Part shown: piece after piece, positions 9,145 to 20,359 of the stretch
Position numbering within the stretch: the first letter of the stretch is position 1
Layout of the letters: every line of letters begins with the position of its first letter
Assembly: GCA_029721435.1 (NCBI GenBank)
Contig: CM056581.1
Location: 73,580,712 to 73,644,711 of the forward strand
DNA from: Gymnothorax reevesii
Taxonomy: Eukaryota; Chordata; Actinopteri; Anguilliformes; Muraenidae
DNA length: 64,000 nt
Direction: 5' to 3'
Translations under genes and position numbers: made by a program
Notes under the pieces: generated by a model
Seen by the model: the letters and a program-made list of their open reading frames with translations, nothing else
Told to the model about the DNA's origin: nothing
Databases searched by the model: none

Positions 9145-11385
9145 GTCGATTTAACAACATAACATGAATGGCAAGAACAGGCCTTTCAGCCCAACTACGC
9201 TCGCCAGTTTCTTTATACTATTGTGAATATATCCCTTCAGATACTCAATGACTCAATGGTATCTAGCTTTAAGTCAAGCCTGCTCTTGTAAACCCCCAAG
9301 GTCTCTGCCTCAACAATATGGTCAGGCAAGCTATTCCACATTGAAATTACTCTTTGGGTGAAGAAATATTTCCAAATATCAGTGCTAAATTTACCTTTGG
9401 TTAGCTTCCATTTGTGACCTAGAGTTCTACTCACAACACTTGGCCGAAGGAATCCTACATAATTCACTTTGTTAATCCCTTTAACATATTTAAAGACCTC
9501 AATCAAATCACCCCTGAGTCTCCTTTTCCTAAGACTAAAGATATTAAGGACCTTCAGCCTCTTCTCATAGCTTTTATCTTTTATACCTGGAATAAGCTTA
9601 GTGGCTCTTCTCTGAACTTTCTCGAGAGCCTCTAGATCTTTCTTAAAGTATGGTCCCCGGAACTGTACACAATACTCCAGATGTGGCCTGACGAATGTGT
9701 TGTACGAAAGAAGCATCACCTCCTTAGATTTGTACTCAATACTTTTGGCAATGTATCCCAGCATCCGATTGGCTTTTTTGACTGCTACGGCACAATGGCT
9801 AGAGCCTGTGAGGGTTTGGTCAACAATCACTCCCAGATCTTTCTCGTGTACTGCATATTCCTGTTTTAAACCTCCCATGAAGTAATCCCGTCTAATGTTT
9901 TTATTACCTACATGTACAATTTTACATTTTACTACATTACATTAAATTTCATTTACCACATTTCTGCCCAATTCTGGATTCTATCCAAATCATCCTGAAT
10001 CACTTTAGTGGACCCTAAACTATTTGCCAAACCCCCCAATTTAGTTTCATCTGCAAATTTACCCAATCTGCTCTCAATATTACTATCAAGGTCATTAATG
10101 TAGATTAGGAACAGCAGGGGCCCCAACACCGATCCCTGGGGGACACCACTCCCCACCTTACCTAGCTCAGATGAGATATCACTTACCGCCACTCTTTGTG
10201 TTCTGTCGTCCTGTAACCAGTTTTGAATCCACCCCAGAATACCTCCTGTAACTCCAATGGAGCTCAATTTAAAAATTAGTCTCTTATGGGGTACTGTATC
10301 GAATGCTTTCTGAAAATCCAAGTATATGATGTCATAAGCCCTGCTCTGGTCATAAGTCTTGGTGGCCTCTTCAAAAAATTCCAGAAGGTTAGTCAGGCAT
10401 GACCTTCTCTTACCATGTTAGCTATCCCTCAAGATACTGTTCCGTTCAAGAAATAAGTCCAGCTCATCTTTTATGATAGATTCCCATATTTTGCACGCAA
10501 TGCAAGTTAGACTGACTGGCCTGTAATTTCCTGGCTCGGTACGGTCCCCTTTCTTATATATGGGTACAATATTGCCCTGTTTCCAATCATTTGGTATTTC
10601 TCTAGTTTCTAAAGACCGCCTGAAGATAGTGGATAGCGGCTTAAAGATGATCTCACCAACTTCCCTGAGCACTCTAGGATATAAGCCATCAGGACCTGCC
10701 GCATTATCTGCCTTTAGTTTATGCAACTTGTCTAATACTTCATTATCCCGAACGTCAATTTCTGCTAAATAATCTTGAGCATTTAACATGCCAACTGGCC
10801 AAATAAAGACCCTCTCTGAGATAAAATTCTCAACAAAGTAACTGTTTAAGGCATCCGCAATATCCTTGTAATGATCCGTTTTTATTCTTTATGCACTTAA
10901 CCTGCTCTTTAACTTTCCCTTTTCTGATACAGTACTGAAAGAAGTGCTTAGGGTTAGTTTTTGCCCCCTCTGCAATTTGTCTTTCATACAGTCTTCTAGC
11001 ATTCCTCAGCTCTTTTTTGACCACAGCCCGCATTTTACAGTATTCAGCCTTAGTGTTCTCATTGTTATCCTTTATGTAAATCTTATAAAGATTTCTCTTT
11101 TCCCTCAAAATCCGACGAATACTTTTGGTCATCCACTGAGGATTCTGCTTTTTCAGCTTACTTTTGGACACCTTTAGAATGAATCTGCATTGTGATTCAA
11201 GTAAAAACTCTTAAGTCTTTCCCACATCTCATTTACGGACTCACAGTGCTGGAGTGTCTCCCAATTTATTTCAATTAGATATGAGCGCATCCTGTCAAAG
11301 CTTGCTCGCCTAAAGTTGAAAATTTTTGTTTTTGAATACACCTTTTTAACTTCCCATGAAACATCAAGATTAACAGCAGAGTTAT
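9145..11385 (-). mobile_element. CR1 LINE, 3' half (piece 1 of 3)
   Basis: This minus-strand CR1 piece runs from its 3' UTR (about 9145-9236) up to 11385, where hAT sequence begins. The CR1 text resumes without loss at 21030, after an 8-bp target duplication (GAGTTATC at 11378-11385 against GAGTGATC at 21030-21037). A second CR1 copy at 53767-54570 shows the uninterrupted sequence across this point, which confirms that the pieces belong together. Confidence 0.92.
9237..11385 (-). pseudogene. CR1 ORF2 reverse transcriptase (frameshifted, interrupted)
   Basis: In translation order the pieces are: a linker at 11171-10830; RT fingers at 10789-10418 (DNAAGPDGLYPRVLRE, IVPIYKKGDRTEPGNYRPVS); the RT palm at 10321-9953 (DFQKAFDTVPHKRL, SGVPQGSVLGPLLFLIYIND and FADETKL where the family has FADDTKL); and the C-terminal region at 9878-9237 (DLGVIVDQTL, RPHLEYC, LEKVQRRATKLI). 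Frame changes separate these blocks. The second catalytic Asp of the FADD motif reads Glu. It cannot encode an active enzyme. Confidence 0.9.
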
Positions 11386-12363
11386 CCAGGGCCAGATTAT
11401 GGGGAGTCTGAGCCCCGGGGCTAGGAGTTTGCAAAGGCCCCCCCACCCTCCACCCCCGCGCCAACCTACCGTACTTAAGGATTCATCAAAGTTGAGCTGT
11501 CGAACAAACTCTGATTCTATTGCTAGAAGGGAGAGTGAATTCAACCATTTTTGGGACATTTTCATCCTGAGCTCATTTTTAATTCGAGCCAGTCTGGAGA
11601 ATGACCATTCCCCTTCACAGTTTGTTATTGGCAGGGTCAACAGTCTGAGTGCTATGTAAACATTTGGGAAAGTGGACTGTAAATCCAAATTTACCATGGT
11701 CTTTAGCATTGTATTTGGGCATTTTTGTTCCTCTGAAATGAATGATTTGTACTGAACAAGTTCATCTGCCAAGCTCATGGTCAGATCAGTGGGATATGCT
11801 GCAGCAAGAGATTCGGCCCTTAAAGTGAACTTACTGCTGGTCATATTATCAGGCATGAAAAGAACATGAAAAAGATTGGTCAAGTGTCTGTATGCTGTTA
11901 ACCGATGGTTAAGGCAGGACACAAGTTTGTCAATTAGAACATTGAACGTTTCAATCCGAAACTTTTCTTTTCCACTAAATTCAACACCTGGCTCTGCACT
12001 TTCATCAGCCATACATTTGCGCTTCTTTGTGCGCTGGAGGTCATGTCTGTAGTCTTGGGAGACTGAATCGGTAACATTTAAAGCTGACCCTTCAAAAAAG
12101 GCAAAATTGTCTCTCTGTGCTGCCACAAAGTCATGAAGTGAAAGAAGAAGCTGTGTAGCTGTGTGTATGTCAATGTCATGTTTCTGCAACTGCAGGCTAG
12201 TGGCTTGGAACCGCTGCAGTATTGTATCCCAAAAGTGTGCCATGAAAGCTATCTCTAGGGTGTCCAGCTTGCCACAGAGTGCAGAGGCCTCGCTTCTAGT
12301 TTCACGTTTCTCCTGTGAATCTTTGGAAATATTGTTCAATGCCTCTCTCAATTGTGCATAATA

Positions 12364-13871
12364 TACTCAGCAACAAAAGTTTCTGTGACACCATTTATGT
12401 GTATGTTATAAATGACACGCAAAGATCTCAATGCAATCAATATGTTTATTTAACAGGAGAAACACTGACTTTTCAGTGCCAACGTCACTCAAAACGAAAA
12501 ATGTCATTTTCATGCGTCATGAAGCACTTGTCTGACGTCTAACTAATTGTGACCTTCACACTTCAATACCGGGTGTGACTTCCTCGTGCCATGATGCAAG
12601 CAACGCATCTCCGGCGCATGGACCGAATCAGATGTGCCAGAAATTGCTGTGGGATGTCATTCCAAATCTGACGTAGACGTTGTCGCAATTCCTGGAGTGT
12701 AGCTGGTGGGTTATCCAACCGCCGCAAACGTCGATCCATCTCGTCCCAAAGATGCTCGATTGGGGACATGTCTGGGAATCTGGCTGGCCATGGCAGGACA
12801 TTGACATGTTGTTGCATCAGATACTGCTGTACAATCCTTTCAACGTGTGGTCTGGCGTTATCATGTTGCAGCGTTATTCCGGGACCATGTTGCATCAAAA
12901 ACGGTACCACCAATGGCCGTAGCACTTCATCGCGATATCTTTGACCTGTCACATTTCCATCAATAACAAGCAAATCTGTTCTGTTTCTAGCCGTGATCCC
13001 TCCCCAAATCATGACACTACCACCTCCAAAACGATCAAATTCCTGAACACAGTTGTTGGCATGACGTTCTCCACGTCGACGGTATACACGTAAACGACCA
13101 TCACATCGGTTAAGCATGAATCTTGATTCATCAGTGAAGAGTACAAGATCCCACTGACATTGGATCAACCGTCGATGTTGTTGTGCCCACTGTAGACGCA
13201 GTCGTCGGTGTTGTACTGTGAGTATTGGACGTCTTGCTGGCCGACGTGGGACAATGCCAAAATGACGGAGACGGCGACGGATTGTCTGTGCAGACAGTCG
13301 CCTCAAACCAGGTATCGTTCTTGCAGTTATGGTTGCAGGTTGGAATCGATTTCGGAGATGGGTTGTTCGAATCCAGTTGTCCTGTCTGGGAGTGGTTACT
13401 CGTGGACGGCCGCTGCGAGGACGGTCTCTGACATGTCTTGTCTGCTGATGACGCTGCCATAAGTTCCAAATGGTGTTTCGGTGGACATTCAGGCGATGAG
13501 CAACTTCCCTCTGCGAGGTTCCGGATTCAATCATCCCAATGGCCCTCCACCGATCATTTTCAGACAGTCTTGGCATTTAGAGGGTAGAGTTCCTGATCCG
13601 AAATGGCTGTGTTTTCGATAAGTGATGCTTCCGTCGTTCATCAGGCACAATGTGAACATTCCAAAAATTCTCCTCTTTTATTGCCATCCACAAGCATGAT
13701 TTACGCACATTTTCATGTGCAAAGTCATTTTCTCGCATTGTCATGATTTCCATTTCAATGCTGTGTTTACGTGTACTGTTTCAGTCTGATATCACCATGT
13801 ATGACTTTCATAATTGCGTTATGAAAAACAATTAACAATATTGGTGTCACAGAAACTTTTGTTGCTGAGTA
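12364..13871 (-). mobile_element. Tc1-like transposon, copy A (apparently intact)
   Basis: Inverted repeats of about 30 bp start TACTCAGCAACAAAAG at both ends and are flanked by TA. The element is 1,508 bp and carries one uninterrupted transposase ORF. It sits in the hAT transposase just after the codons for AIWK. It is nearly identical to copy B at 22716-24225, which lies in the opposite orientation. Confidence 0.93.
12563..13576 (-). CDS. Tc1-family DD34E transposase, intact ORF
   Basis: This 337-aa protein has the usual Tc1 length. The N-terminus carries paired helix-turn-helix domains (REVAHRLNVHRNTIWNLWQRH, about residues 23-43, then an Arg-rich linker with RPRSGRPRVTTPRQD). The catalytic core has LFTDESRF (first Asp), GGGSVMIWGGI, LQHDNARPH (second Asp) and DMSPIEHLWDE (Glu), with 34 residues between the second Asp and the Glu. 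It should cut at the terminal repeats and insert at TA in the nucleus. No stop or frameshift is present. A few differences from copy B (RF for RS before PDM; E for A after RPHV) could affect activity and I cannot judge them. Confidence 0.92.
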   Translation of the reverse strand: MPRLSENDRWRAIGMIESGTSQREVAHRLNVHRNTIWNLWQRHQQTRHVRDRPRSGRPRVTTPRQDNWIRTTHLRNRFQPATITARTIPGLRRLSAQTIRRRLRHFGIVPRRPARRPILTVQHRRLRLQWAQQHRRLIQCQWDLVLFTDESRFMLNRCDGRLRVYRRRGERHANNCVQEFDRFGGGSVMIWGGITARNRTDLLVIDGNVTGQRYRDEVLRPLVVPFLMQHGPGITLQHDNARPHVERIVQQYLMQQHVNVLPWPARFPDMSPIEHLWDEMDRRLRRLDNPPATLQELRQRLRQIWNDIPQQFLAHLIRSMRRRCVACIMARGSHTRY

Positions 13872-14752
13872 TATTTCCAAATAGCCTTTGTTGATTCAGC
13901 TCTTGAACTCCAGCGAGTACTTGACAAAGATTTCAGTGTGAGTTTCACATTTGTATCACGGAACACCTTTCCCCACCTGTGTGGTGACGAGGCACAAAAT
14001 GTGTACATCGATTGCAGAAAGTCAAAGAAACGGCCAGCTTCTGGGCTACTGTCAACAGCCTTGACACCGACTAAATTCAATGAATGTGCTGCACAGGGGA
14101 CGATATAAATCAATGGGTTTATTTGTTTCAGATGAGTTTGGACTCCATTGTACTTTCCTGACATATTACTTGCATTTTCATAAGACTGGCCTCGACAGTT
14201 AGTTAATGTCTTGGTCAGTAAAGCAAATCGCATGCTTGGATTAATTCAAAGAACTTGTGGTCATACGTGTTCAGTTCAAACAAAACGAAAACTGTATGTT
14301 TCGCTTATAAGACCACTTTTAGAATATTCCACCCAATCTTGGGCCGTATCATCAAAAAAAATCTCTCCTTCATATTGAAGGTGTGCAACGGAGAGCCACT
14401 TAGTACATTCTTGGTTATAATGATTGTGTTGATAGCAATTATAAAGCCCGACTAATGAAACTTGATCTTTTACCGCTGGGCTACAGACGTGACATATTTG
14501 ATTGTGTATTCTTGTGCAAATGCTTGAAGGTGGAATATGACATTAACTGCAACCATTTTGTTTCATTTCAAAAGGAGGATACATTTTTAATGAAAATTCC
14601 TAAATTTCGGACTGAAACTTTTCGCCATTCATATTTTAACTGATTATTTTATTTGTGGAATGCCAGTCACCTCTATCAAATTTCTGATACTACAGCTGCT
14701 TTTAAATCGAAGCTATTTCATTTTTATAATGAAAAGTTCAACAACTATTTTT

Positions 14753-15167
14753 TTTTTTTTATTTGGCATCTCCAATCCCACCCGAATTTGGAATGCCCAA
14801 TTGGGGAAATATGTACAAAGCTTGCTCGTATGCGACCCCTTGCTGCCAACTCAGGATAGTGAAGACAGTCCACGGCTCTCCTCCGAAGCACGTGCCTGTC
14901 AGCCACTGCTTCTTATACACTCGCTGGTTGAATTTTCGCAAGTTCAGAGCGAGGGCGGAGGATACCCGGACATGAACCAAGCCGGAGTCTTCCTGACGAG
15001 CGCCCGTCTGGCCAACAGGAGGCGCTGGAGCAACGAACAAAGCTGTTATCGAATGCCCAAATCTGGCAGTCCCTTCCCAATTTGTAACCCTGTAGCGCGA
15101 TAGCCAATTGTGCGCTACTCTGAAAAAGCTGCCGACCCCTGCCGGTGGGTACGCCGAGGCTCGAACC
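14753..15167 (-). mobile_element. SINE-like insertion with 15-bp target duplication
   Basis: The 15-base string TCAACAACTATTTTT occurs at 14738-14752 and again at 15168-15182 and brackets the insert. The insert starts on the plus strand with a T run, which is a poly(A) tail on the minus strand, and ends with the complement of GGTTCGAGCCT, a B-box-like motif. A poly(A)-tailed, non-coding unit of about 415 bp with a long target duplication fits LINE-machinery retroposition. I do not recognise the family. Internal repeats ATTTGGAATGCCC and TCGAATGCCCAAATC lie near its two ends. Confidence 0.8.
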
Positions 15168-15293
15168 TCAACAACTATTTTTATTCTGATGATTCATGTA
15201 CATGGGTTGGCAAATGTCATTGTTCACGTTGTCGTCTGTCCCTCTGATGTTACTTACACCTGCTGATAAACTGTCTTATTTTATTATTACTAT

Positions 15294-15306
15294 GTGTGTA
15301 TGTGTG

Positions 15307-15357
<51 letters not shown>

Positions 15358-15368
15358 ATGTGTATATG
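15294..15368. repeat. (TG)/(TA)n microsatellite
   Basis: TGTGTATG units, about 30 bp of alternating TA and then TGTG units are followed by a T13 run, all inside the 3' region of the LINE. Confidence 0.9.
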
Positions 15369-16384
15369 TTTTTTTTTTTTTTTCTTCTCATTGTTCAATT
15401 GTCTGTACATGTTGTGGGATGATTGCCTCACAATAGGTGCCTTGCCACCTGTGCAATCATTTCCTGACTTCTGTCAAAGCTTAATAAATAAATAAATAAG
15501 TCTAGGCCCAGGTTCTTCTCCATTGCAACAACACACTCAGCCTAACTGCTCCCACTATGATTTTCAATAGGCTCAAAAGCCAGAAAATGCTCAACTACTT
15601 CTCCACCATTATTTATAAACCTGAAAATAAAAGTGAGTTGGTCCACATGAACAAGGTCTGGAGTGGAGTCAACGATAACGGAGAAGTATTTGGCCTCTTT
15701 CATCTCGCTGATAATGGGAGAAAGAACAAAGGAAGCAATTAAGTGGATAAATTCCTCACAGATTGTGGATGAGAGGTAGGTTACAGAGCCTTTGTCCTTG
15801 CCTCCAATCCTTTGGAGATGGTCAGCTAGAAAAGGGTAAAATTTGGCCAACAGTTCCACAAAGCCCAAGAAATTACCATTGTGAGGTGATTCCAACTGCT
15901 CATCATCTCCTCTGAAAGCAAGGCCCCTCTCCCCCCAAAAACTGAATTACAGCAACAACTCTTTTCAAAACTTCCCGCCAGTATTGCCTCTTCTCATCAA
16001 TTTGTTTGACAAGATCAGAATCTATCTTTGTTTTTGGAGCGACTGTGTAATGCTAACATGCAAGCCCCATGCTCCTCACTCCTCTCATGCTCACCGATAC
16101 GCTCAGAATGTTTGCAATCAGAAAACCCGTGGACATACGCATTGTGCTTACTTGAAAACAGTTTGCAAGCAAAACAAAAGAGGAAACCAGATGAAGGGGA
16201 GTAAAGTAGCCACTGCCTAGTCACAGACTGGCCATTAGGTAGAGAGCATTTTATTAAGGAATTTGTGAAACTCCTAGTGATGCATGGTCCTATCCCTACT
16301 TAAGGCAGGGTTCTTTTTACTTCGATTTTCAAAAGCAGCTACTCCTCTACTAACCTGGATCGACTTGACCTGTTCAGTAATGGC

Positions 16385-16690
16385 ACTTGGCCATAAAGCA
16401 GGGTCATTAACCGTTTGACACCAGGAGTTTGAGCCCCTAGCTCCTAATGTGATACTGGTCTCACTGTACCCCTCCTGATTTGACGAGACTTTCTCAGGCG
16501 ATGCCTGGTCCGACAGTGAGTCTCCTGTCCTGGGAGTGCACAAGTCTTTAATGGTTGTGGTATTTGGCCATAAAGCAGGGTCAATAAGAGGTTCATGACC
16601 GGAGTTGGTGTCCCCAGCTTCTGGTGTGAAACTGGGCTCCGTGCAATCCTCCTCACTTGGAAAGATTTTCTCAGGTGATGCCTAGTTTGA
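16385..16690 (-). repeat. 182-bp tandem duplication in hAT transposase N-terminus
   Basis: The string TTGGCCATAAAGCAGGGTCA occurs at about 16389 and 16571, and the sequence between and after matches over most of its length. On the minus strand each unit encodes ASPEK...DPALWP, so the duplication repeats the conserved DPALWP box. The two copies have diverged clearly, so the duplication is old or the family carries it. Confidence 0.75.
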
Positions 16691-16864
16691 GTGTGGGCCT
16701 GAGGCCTGAGCCTGACAGGGCGGGTCAACGCTTGATTGGGTCTGTGAGGGCTCCGGTGTGATCAAACCAGTGGTGATCTCTTCATTGCTGCAACTCAGGC
16801 TACTGATGACATTATCAATATCTGAATCTTGAGGCTTGTCAAAAAAGTTTGAAATCAAAGGCAC

Positions 16865-17914
16865 ATTTTTAAAAAAATCGGCCTGCTTTGCCTTTGCCTA
16901 TTTTTTTTAGCTTTTCGTTTTGAAGCCCCACTTTTTTGTTTGCAATCCATACTACTGATGCCAAGTGTAATGTTAGAGTGTTACATCTATTGGATTCTCA
17001 CGGGGACTTTCACAACTGATTGTAATAATATAACAAAATTATAATACAGTGTAAACGAGTACCCACAATACAGTACAAGGCAACAAGCCTTAAAAAAGGG
17101 CGTTGGAAATGCTTAAGCCTTTTACAAAGGCTTTGAGCCTTTGAAGGTGCAGTTTTGTTTCTAATAATATAATATAATATAAATGGATATAAGCCTTTAA
17201 AAAGGCTGTTGAATGTTAAACTGCTGAACAGGTCAGGTTGCACAGGTTGAATACAAAGCAAGTTGTCAAGCTGAAAGGTCAGGTTGTGAGGAGTAGTGAA
17301 GCAGGGGGCTATATATAGAGAGAGCCCATGTCCCCGCCCCTTCATTCAGTCCATTGGAAAATTGATATTGGAATTCCACTTAGACTTCCAAATTTGTTCA
17401 CTGAAAATACAGTAGCCCATACAATGGCTATAAGTCTTAAGGTACACTATTACAATACAATACATTATAATATAATGTAAATGTCAATGAGCTTTTTAAT
17501 AGGGTGTTGGATGCTAAATCTGATAGTCTAGGAGAGGTTTTAATGTAAGAATGTTGTTAGGAGTTTCGATCAATGAATTTAACAATATTGGATTTTCACT
17601 TAAACTTCCAAAATTTCTGCCATGTGAGGAGTTTCGATAAAAGCAATGCCAAGTGTAATGTGGGAGAGTTGGATGTTGGATTTTCACTTGGACTTCACTT
17701 TGTTGGCATTGGTGTGTACAGTACACCCCTTTACAGTGGGGACATATGGAAGCGAAATCTGCAAAGTGAAGCGGGGCGAAACTCAGTGTTCTGAAGGTGA
17801 ATATCTACCAGTCTACTACTCTCCTCGAAGATAACTATAGGTTATAATGACATGTGAATCTGCTGTGTATTGTGACTGGACCACTGTATAGCCCGCCCCT
17901 GAGTCTAGCTCGGC
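16865..17914. other. hAT 5' region without recognised coding
   Basis: AT-rich sequence with repeated TATAATATAATATAA motifs at about 17165-17180 and 17460-17480, and a recurring phrase of the type AAGCCTTTAAAAAGGCTGTTGGATG. It probably holds the untranslated leader of the hAT element, with internal short repeats. No gene is supported. Confidence 0.5.
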
Positions 17915-18940
17915 TATTCATAGCTTTCAGTCATGTGACTCGCCGGGAGCCCTGGAGGGCAAAACAACGTTCAAAAATGACAGCGCGAAATGCAACCTCT
18001 GCGGACAAAAAACAAAATACTCATTTATTTCACCTGTCAGCAGCCGAGAAGGAGAGATACCGAAACAAGCTAGAAGTGTTGGGCACTTGTGACTAATATA
18101 CAGCACCAGATTCGTTATTTGAGCAATTACACACCGCCAGGTCCTTGCCGAAATTGGAATTTGGGGATGTTTACATTTATTTGGTTGAGAACCCGTCACC
18201 TTACACCGCTGCCAGAATGAAGGCATATAAAAGCACCGTCTGTTACCGTTATTTTATGTCTGGATGGGTAAATAATGCTGCTGTTTGGGAGGTGAAGGAC
18301 AAGTCCTTCTTCATTCTACGAGCAAAGGTGAGTACTAATTTAGCTAAAACATTAGCCATCCAATTCATTGTCATTTTCGAAACGATCACGAGTCAGTTTT
18401 CGGGACACTGTAGTCAGTCAGTGCGTAGCGATTATTTTGTCACGTTATGCCATAACAGTCAATATAACATAAATTTGATCAAACATTATTTTCTGATGGC
18501 AGGTAAACCATTCCTACAGCTTAAATGACCCCCCACTAATAGCTTGGGTTGCTGTGGAGAAGGAGGGATAGGTGCGTTTTGGTCACTGCACCTGTATGGC
18601 AGGTCTAGGAGAGGTGTGTTCACACGTAGGAGCCATTCTGTATGCCCTGATACCCTCAGCATACCCTGTATGCCCTCAGCAGCTTGATAGCGCTGATCCA
18701 AAGTTTTCTCCTCTCAGAGTTTTCTTTTTCAGATGGAATGCGATAGAAACACAATCCCGGTTTTCTTCCCCGACGGTTCGAACATCCGACCGCACAACAG
18801 CTGTCCGGCATTGTGATGTAGTGCGTCTTTTCTTGAGTGTCCTATAGCGGTTCTAGGTTGTGGGTTGCGGGCAAGCGTAATATTTTGCCCTCCAGGGGGG
18901 CGTTCCTTAGGGAGCGTGACGTCACATGAAAGCTATGAAT
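17915..18940 (+). mobile_element. ISL2EU-like (PIF/Harbinger-related) DNA transposon fragment
   Basis: The ends ATTCATAGCTTTCA (17915) and TGAAAGCTATGAAT (ending 18940) are perfect inverted repeats of 14 bp. Similarity continues inward to CCTGGAGGGCAAAA on both sides (about 17952 and the complement near 18885). The inside holds part of a SWIM-finger protein with one intron. At about 1 kb it is much shorter than an autonomous element, so most coding has been deleted. Confidence 0.7.
17977..18671 (+). pseudogene. SWIM-finger accessory protein of ISL2EU-type transposon
   Basis: ATG at 17977 starts MTARNATSADKKQNTHLFHL. A stop follows after 40 codons, but the frame continues with LPKLEFGDVYIYLVENPS, AARMKAYKSTVCYRYFMSG and DKSFFILRAK up to 18327. 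There GGTGAGTA looks like a splice donor, and TTTTCTGATGGCAG ends an intron at 18502. Exon 2 reads VNHSYSLNDPPLIAWVAV and, past a stop, HCTCMAGLGEVCSHVGA, a CxC...CxH SWIM-type zinc finger. From family knowledge, such proteins are usually fused to a YqaJ nuclease-like domain, which is missing here. Confidence 0.72.
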
Positions 18941-19404
18941 TGGACACTTGCTTCACGATATGGTCGCGACGCATGATAAATTTGCATAGAGTTAGAGATT
19001 TCTGAACTTTTGAACGTGTCGCAATGACAGTTTCTATGCACTCTAAGGACCATGTCGTATTGTGTACACACAATACTGTGCGGGAGCGAAATGACTTCTC
19101 ATAGAAAATAGGTCCAGCTTCTACTAGCTGTCTACTGGGGCCAGCGTTAGGCCCAGGATATGCTTGCCGTGTGCACATTTTATGCCCGAATGCGTTGCCA
19201 TGCGTATTTTATGTCGATGTTACGCGTGGTAGCACACCTGAACACAAGGTACGCAGACATGTGCGCATGTTGCAATACTGACAAAACCCCGAGGGGCGAT
19301 CTTCCGAACTTCCATGTTGAGCTCGTGGTAGAGTCAAACATTGGTGGAAAATATTAATGAGAGCCCGGTTGGCTATCTGTTCCCTACGTGATACCGCCAG
19401 TATC

Positions 19405-20268
19405 CAATGTTGCCAATTTAGCGACTTTTGGCCTTCTCTGGCGACTAAGACCTCATCTAGTGACTTAGCGGCTTTTTAGGTGAATCTGGCGACTTTAAAA
19501 AAAACACATCTCTCGAGTGTCAAAATCATTGTTTTTCAATGTAACTTCAGCTCTGCACCGCCACGAGAAGCTTATTTCATGGTTAAGCAGCACTGCACAT
19601 TAGCCCCGATCTCGAAACTTTACCCTTTGGGATTGTCAACATAGCCATGTAGACACATTTTCTTGAGATCTGTGAGTCGTGCGTGACGTTATGACATCGT
19701 AGTGTTACGGCCCCAATTTGTTATAACATATGAGACAGCAAGGGATGACAGACAAAATTTTAAAACTTAAACACATTTAATTAAACAAAGACTTTTAACT
19801 AATTTACTATCTACTCTACTGACCAAGATTGATAAATACAAGAACAAAAATATTTACATTCCCTTTGGTGGGGTTGTTCAGTGATGTCCTGGGGGAGGAA
19901 TATACTCCACACAGGCAAAAATCCACAAAAAGCTTCACAGGTCATGAAAAGAAAATGACAGGTCTGGTCAAATGTATCCTTCTGCTTGCAATTTCTCCTA
20001 CTACTTTACTCTCTCAATTTTCCTCCTTATATACTCTTTTGCAGACCCCTCCCACCTTTTAGACTGTTTTTTAATTCTCTGGGACTTTCTGTTTCAGACA
20101 TGCCCAGGACATGTCCAAACCTAGCTCCAGTCTGGGCTTAACAAAAGAAAGGTCAATACTGCCATCTAGTGGCTTCTATTCACATTACAATAGTAACGTC
20201 ATGACGTAATCAAGCAACTTTTCAGATAGCCGATAGCGACTTTTGGTGATTTGTTTTTGGCAACACTA
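19405..20268. mobile_element. hAT-type MITE with 8-bp target duplication
   Basis: The ends CAATGTTGCCAA (19405) and, inverted, TAGTGTTGCCAA (ending 20268) match the common hAT terminus CAGTGTTGCC. CCAGTATC is duplicated exactly at 19397-19404 and 20269-20276. The subterminal AGCGACTTTT occurs near both ends. It is non-coding and contains a solo LTR. Confidence 0.88.
19703..20189. mobile_element. Solo LTR, family 1 (copy 1)
   Basis: It begins TGTTACGGCCCCAATTTG and ends CACATTACA (TG...CA ends). It is flanked by GTAG/ATAG, a 4-bp target duplication with one change. Other copies lie at 25649-25898 (5'-truncated), 47902-48413 and 58930-59526. No internal retroviral sequence adjoins it, as expected after LTR-LTR recombination. 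Confidence 0.85.
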
Positions 20269-20359
20269 CCAGTATCGTGCATAGTGCTCTGATCGTTCTG
20301 CTGCAAGTATGTGCGGTTGCGCACGTAAATTAAGTCACACAGCTAGCATATCCTGGGCC

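Larger units (their letters stand above)
14218..15495 (+). pseudogene. CR1/Rex-like LINE, 3' end of reverse transcriptase, split by a SINE
   Basis: Plus-strand text reads ANRMLGLIQRTCG, then LYVSLIRPLLEYSTQSWA, VQRRATKYILGYND, MKLDLLPLGYRRDIFDCVF and, after the SINE, a CTWVGKC-type tail. These are the C-terminal blocks of a CR1/Rex1-group reverse transcriptase. A frameshift separates the 14255 and 14455 segments. The tail AATAAATAAATAAATAA at about 15482-15498 is a short tandem 3' end typical of such LINEs. It lies between two parts of the hAT transposase and is strongly 5'-truncated, as is usual for LINE insertions. I did not find clear target duplications. Confidence 0.8.
11466..16864 (-). 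pseudogene. hAT transposase (DUF4371/ZMYM1-like), split by Tc1 and LINE
   Basis: ATG at 16864 begins a low-complexity N-terminus, which passes through two tandem copies of a roughly 61-residue unit carrying DPALWP (a hallmark near the start of TTF-finger hAT transposases). Next come a TTF-type zinc-finger region at 16224-16015 (WLLYSPSSGFLFCFACKLF), a DUF4371 part at 15895-15542 (YFSVIVDSTPDLVHVDQL), then after the LINE, 14233-13874 (CRGQSYENASNMSGKYNGVQ, PCAAHSLNL). After the Tc1 copy, 12351-11466 ends in the dimerisation domain (NCEGEWSFSRLARIKNELR). Stops (for example just before ASPEK near 16683) and insertions make it non-functional. The family is also known from domesticated host proteins, but this copy is plainly a transposon. 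Confidence 0.88.
19150..20359. mobile_element. Harbinger-type MITE with TTA target duplication
   Basis: GGCCCAGGATATGC at 19150 and its complement GCATATCCTGGGCC ending at 20359 are perfect 14-bp inverted repeats, and the similarity continues into GTGTG. TTA flanks both ends (19147-19149 and 20360-20362), the classic PIF/Harbinger duplication. Without the inner hAT MITE only about 350 bp remain, with no coding sequence. Confidence 0.85.

Noticed and set aside
11466..16864. Domesticated ZMYM-like host gene
   Set aside because: Terminal repeats, target duplications, nonsense codons and inserted elements show an ordinary dead transposon.
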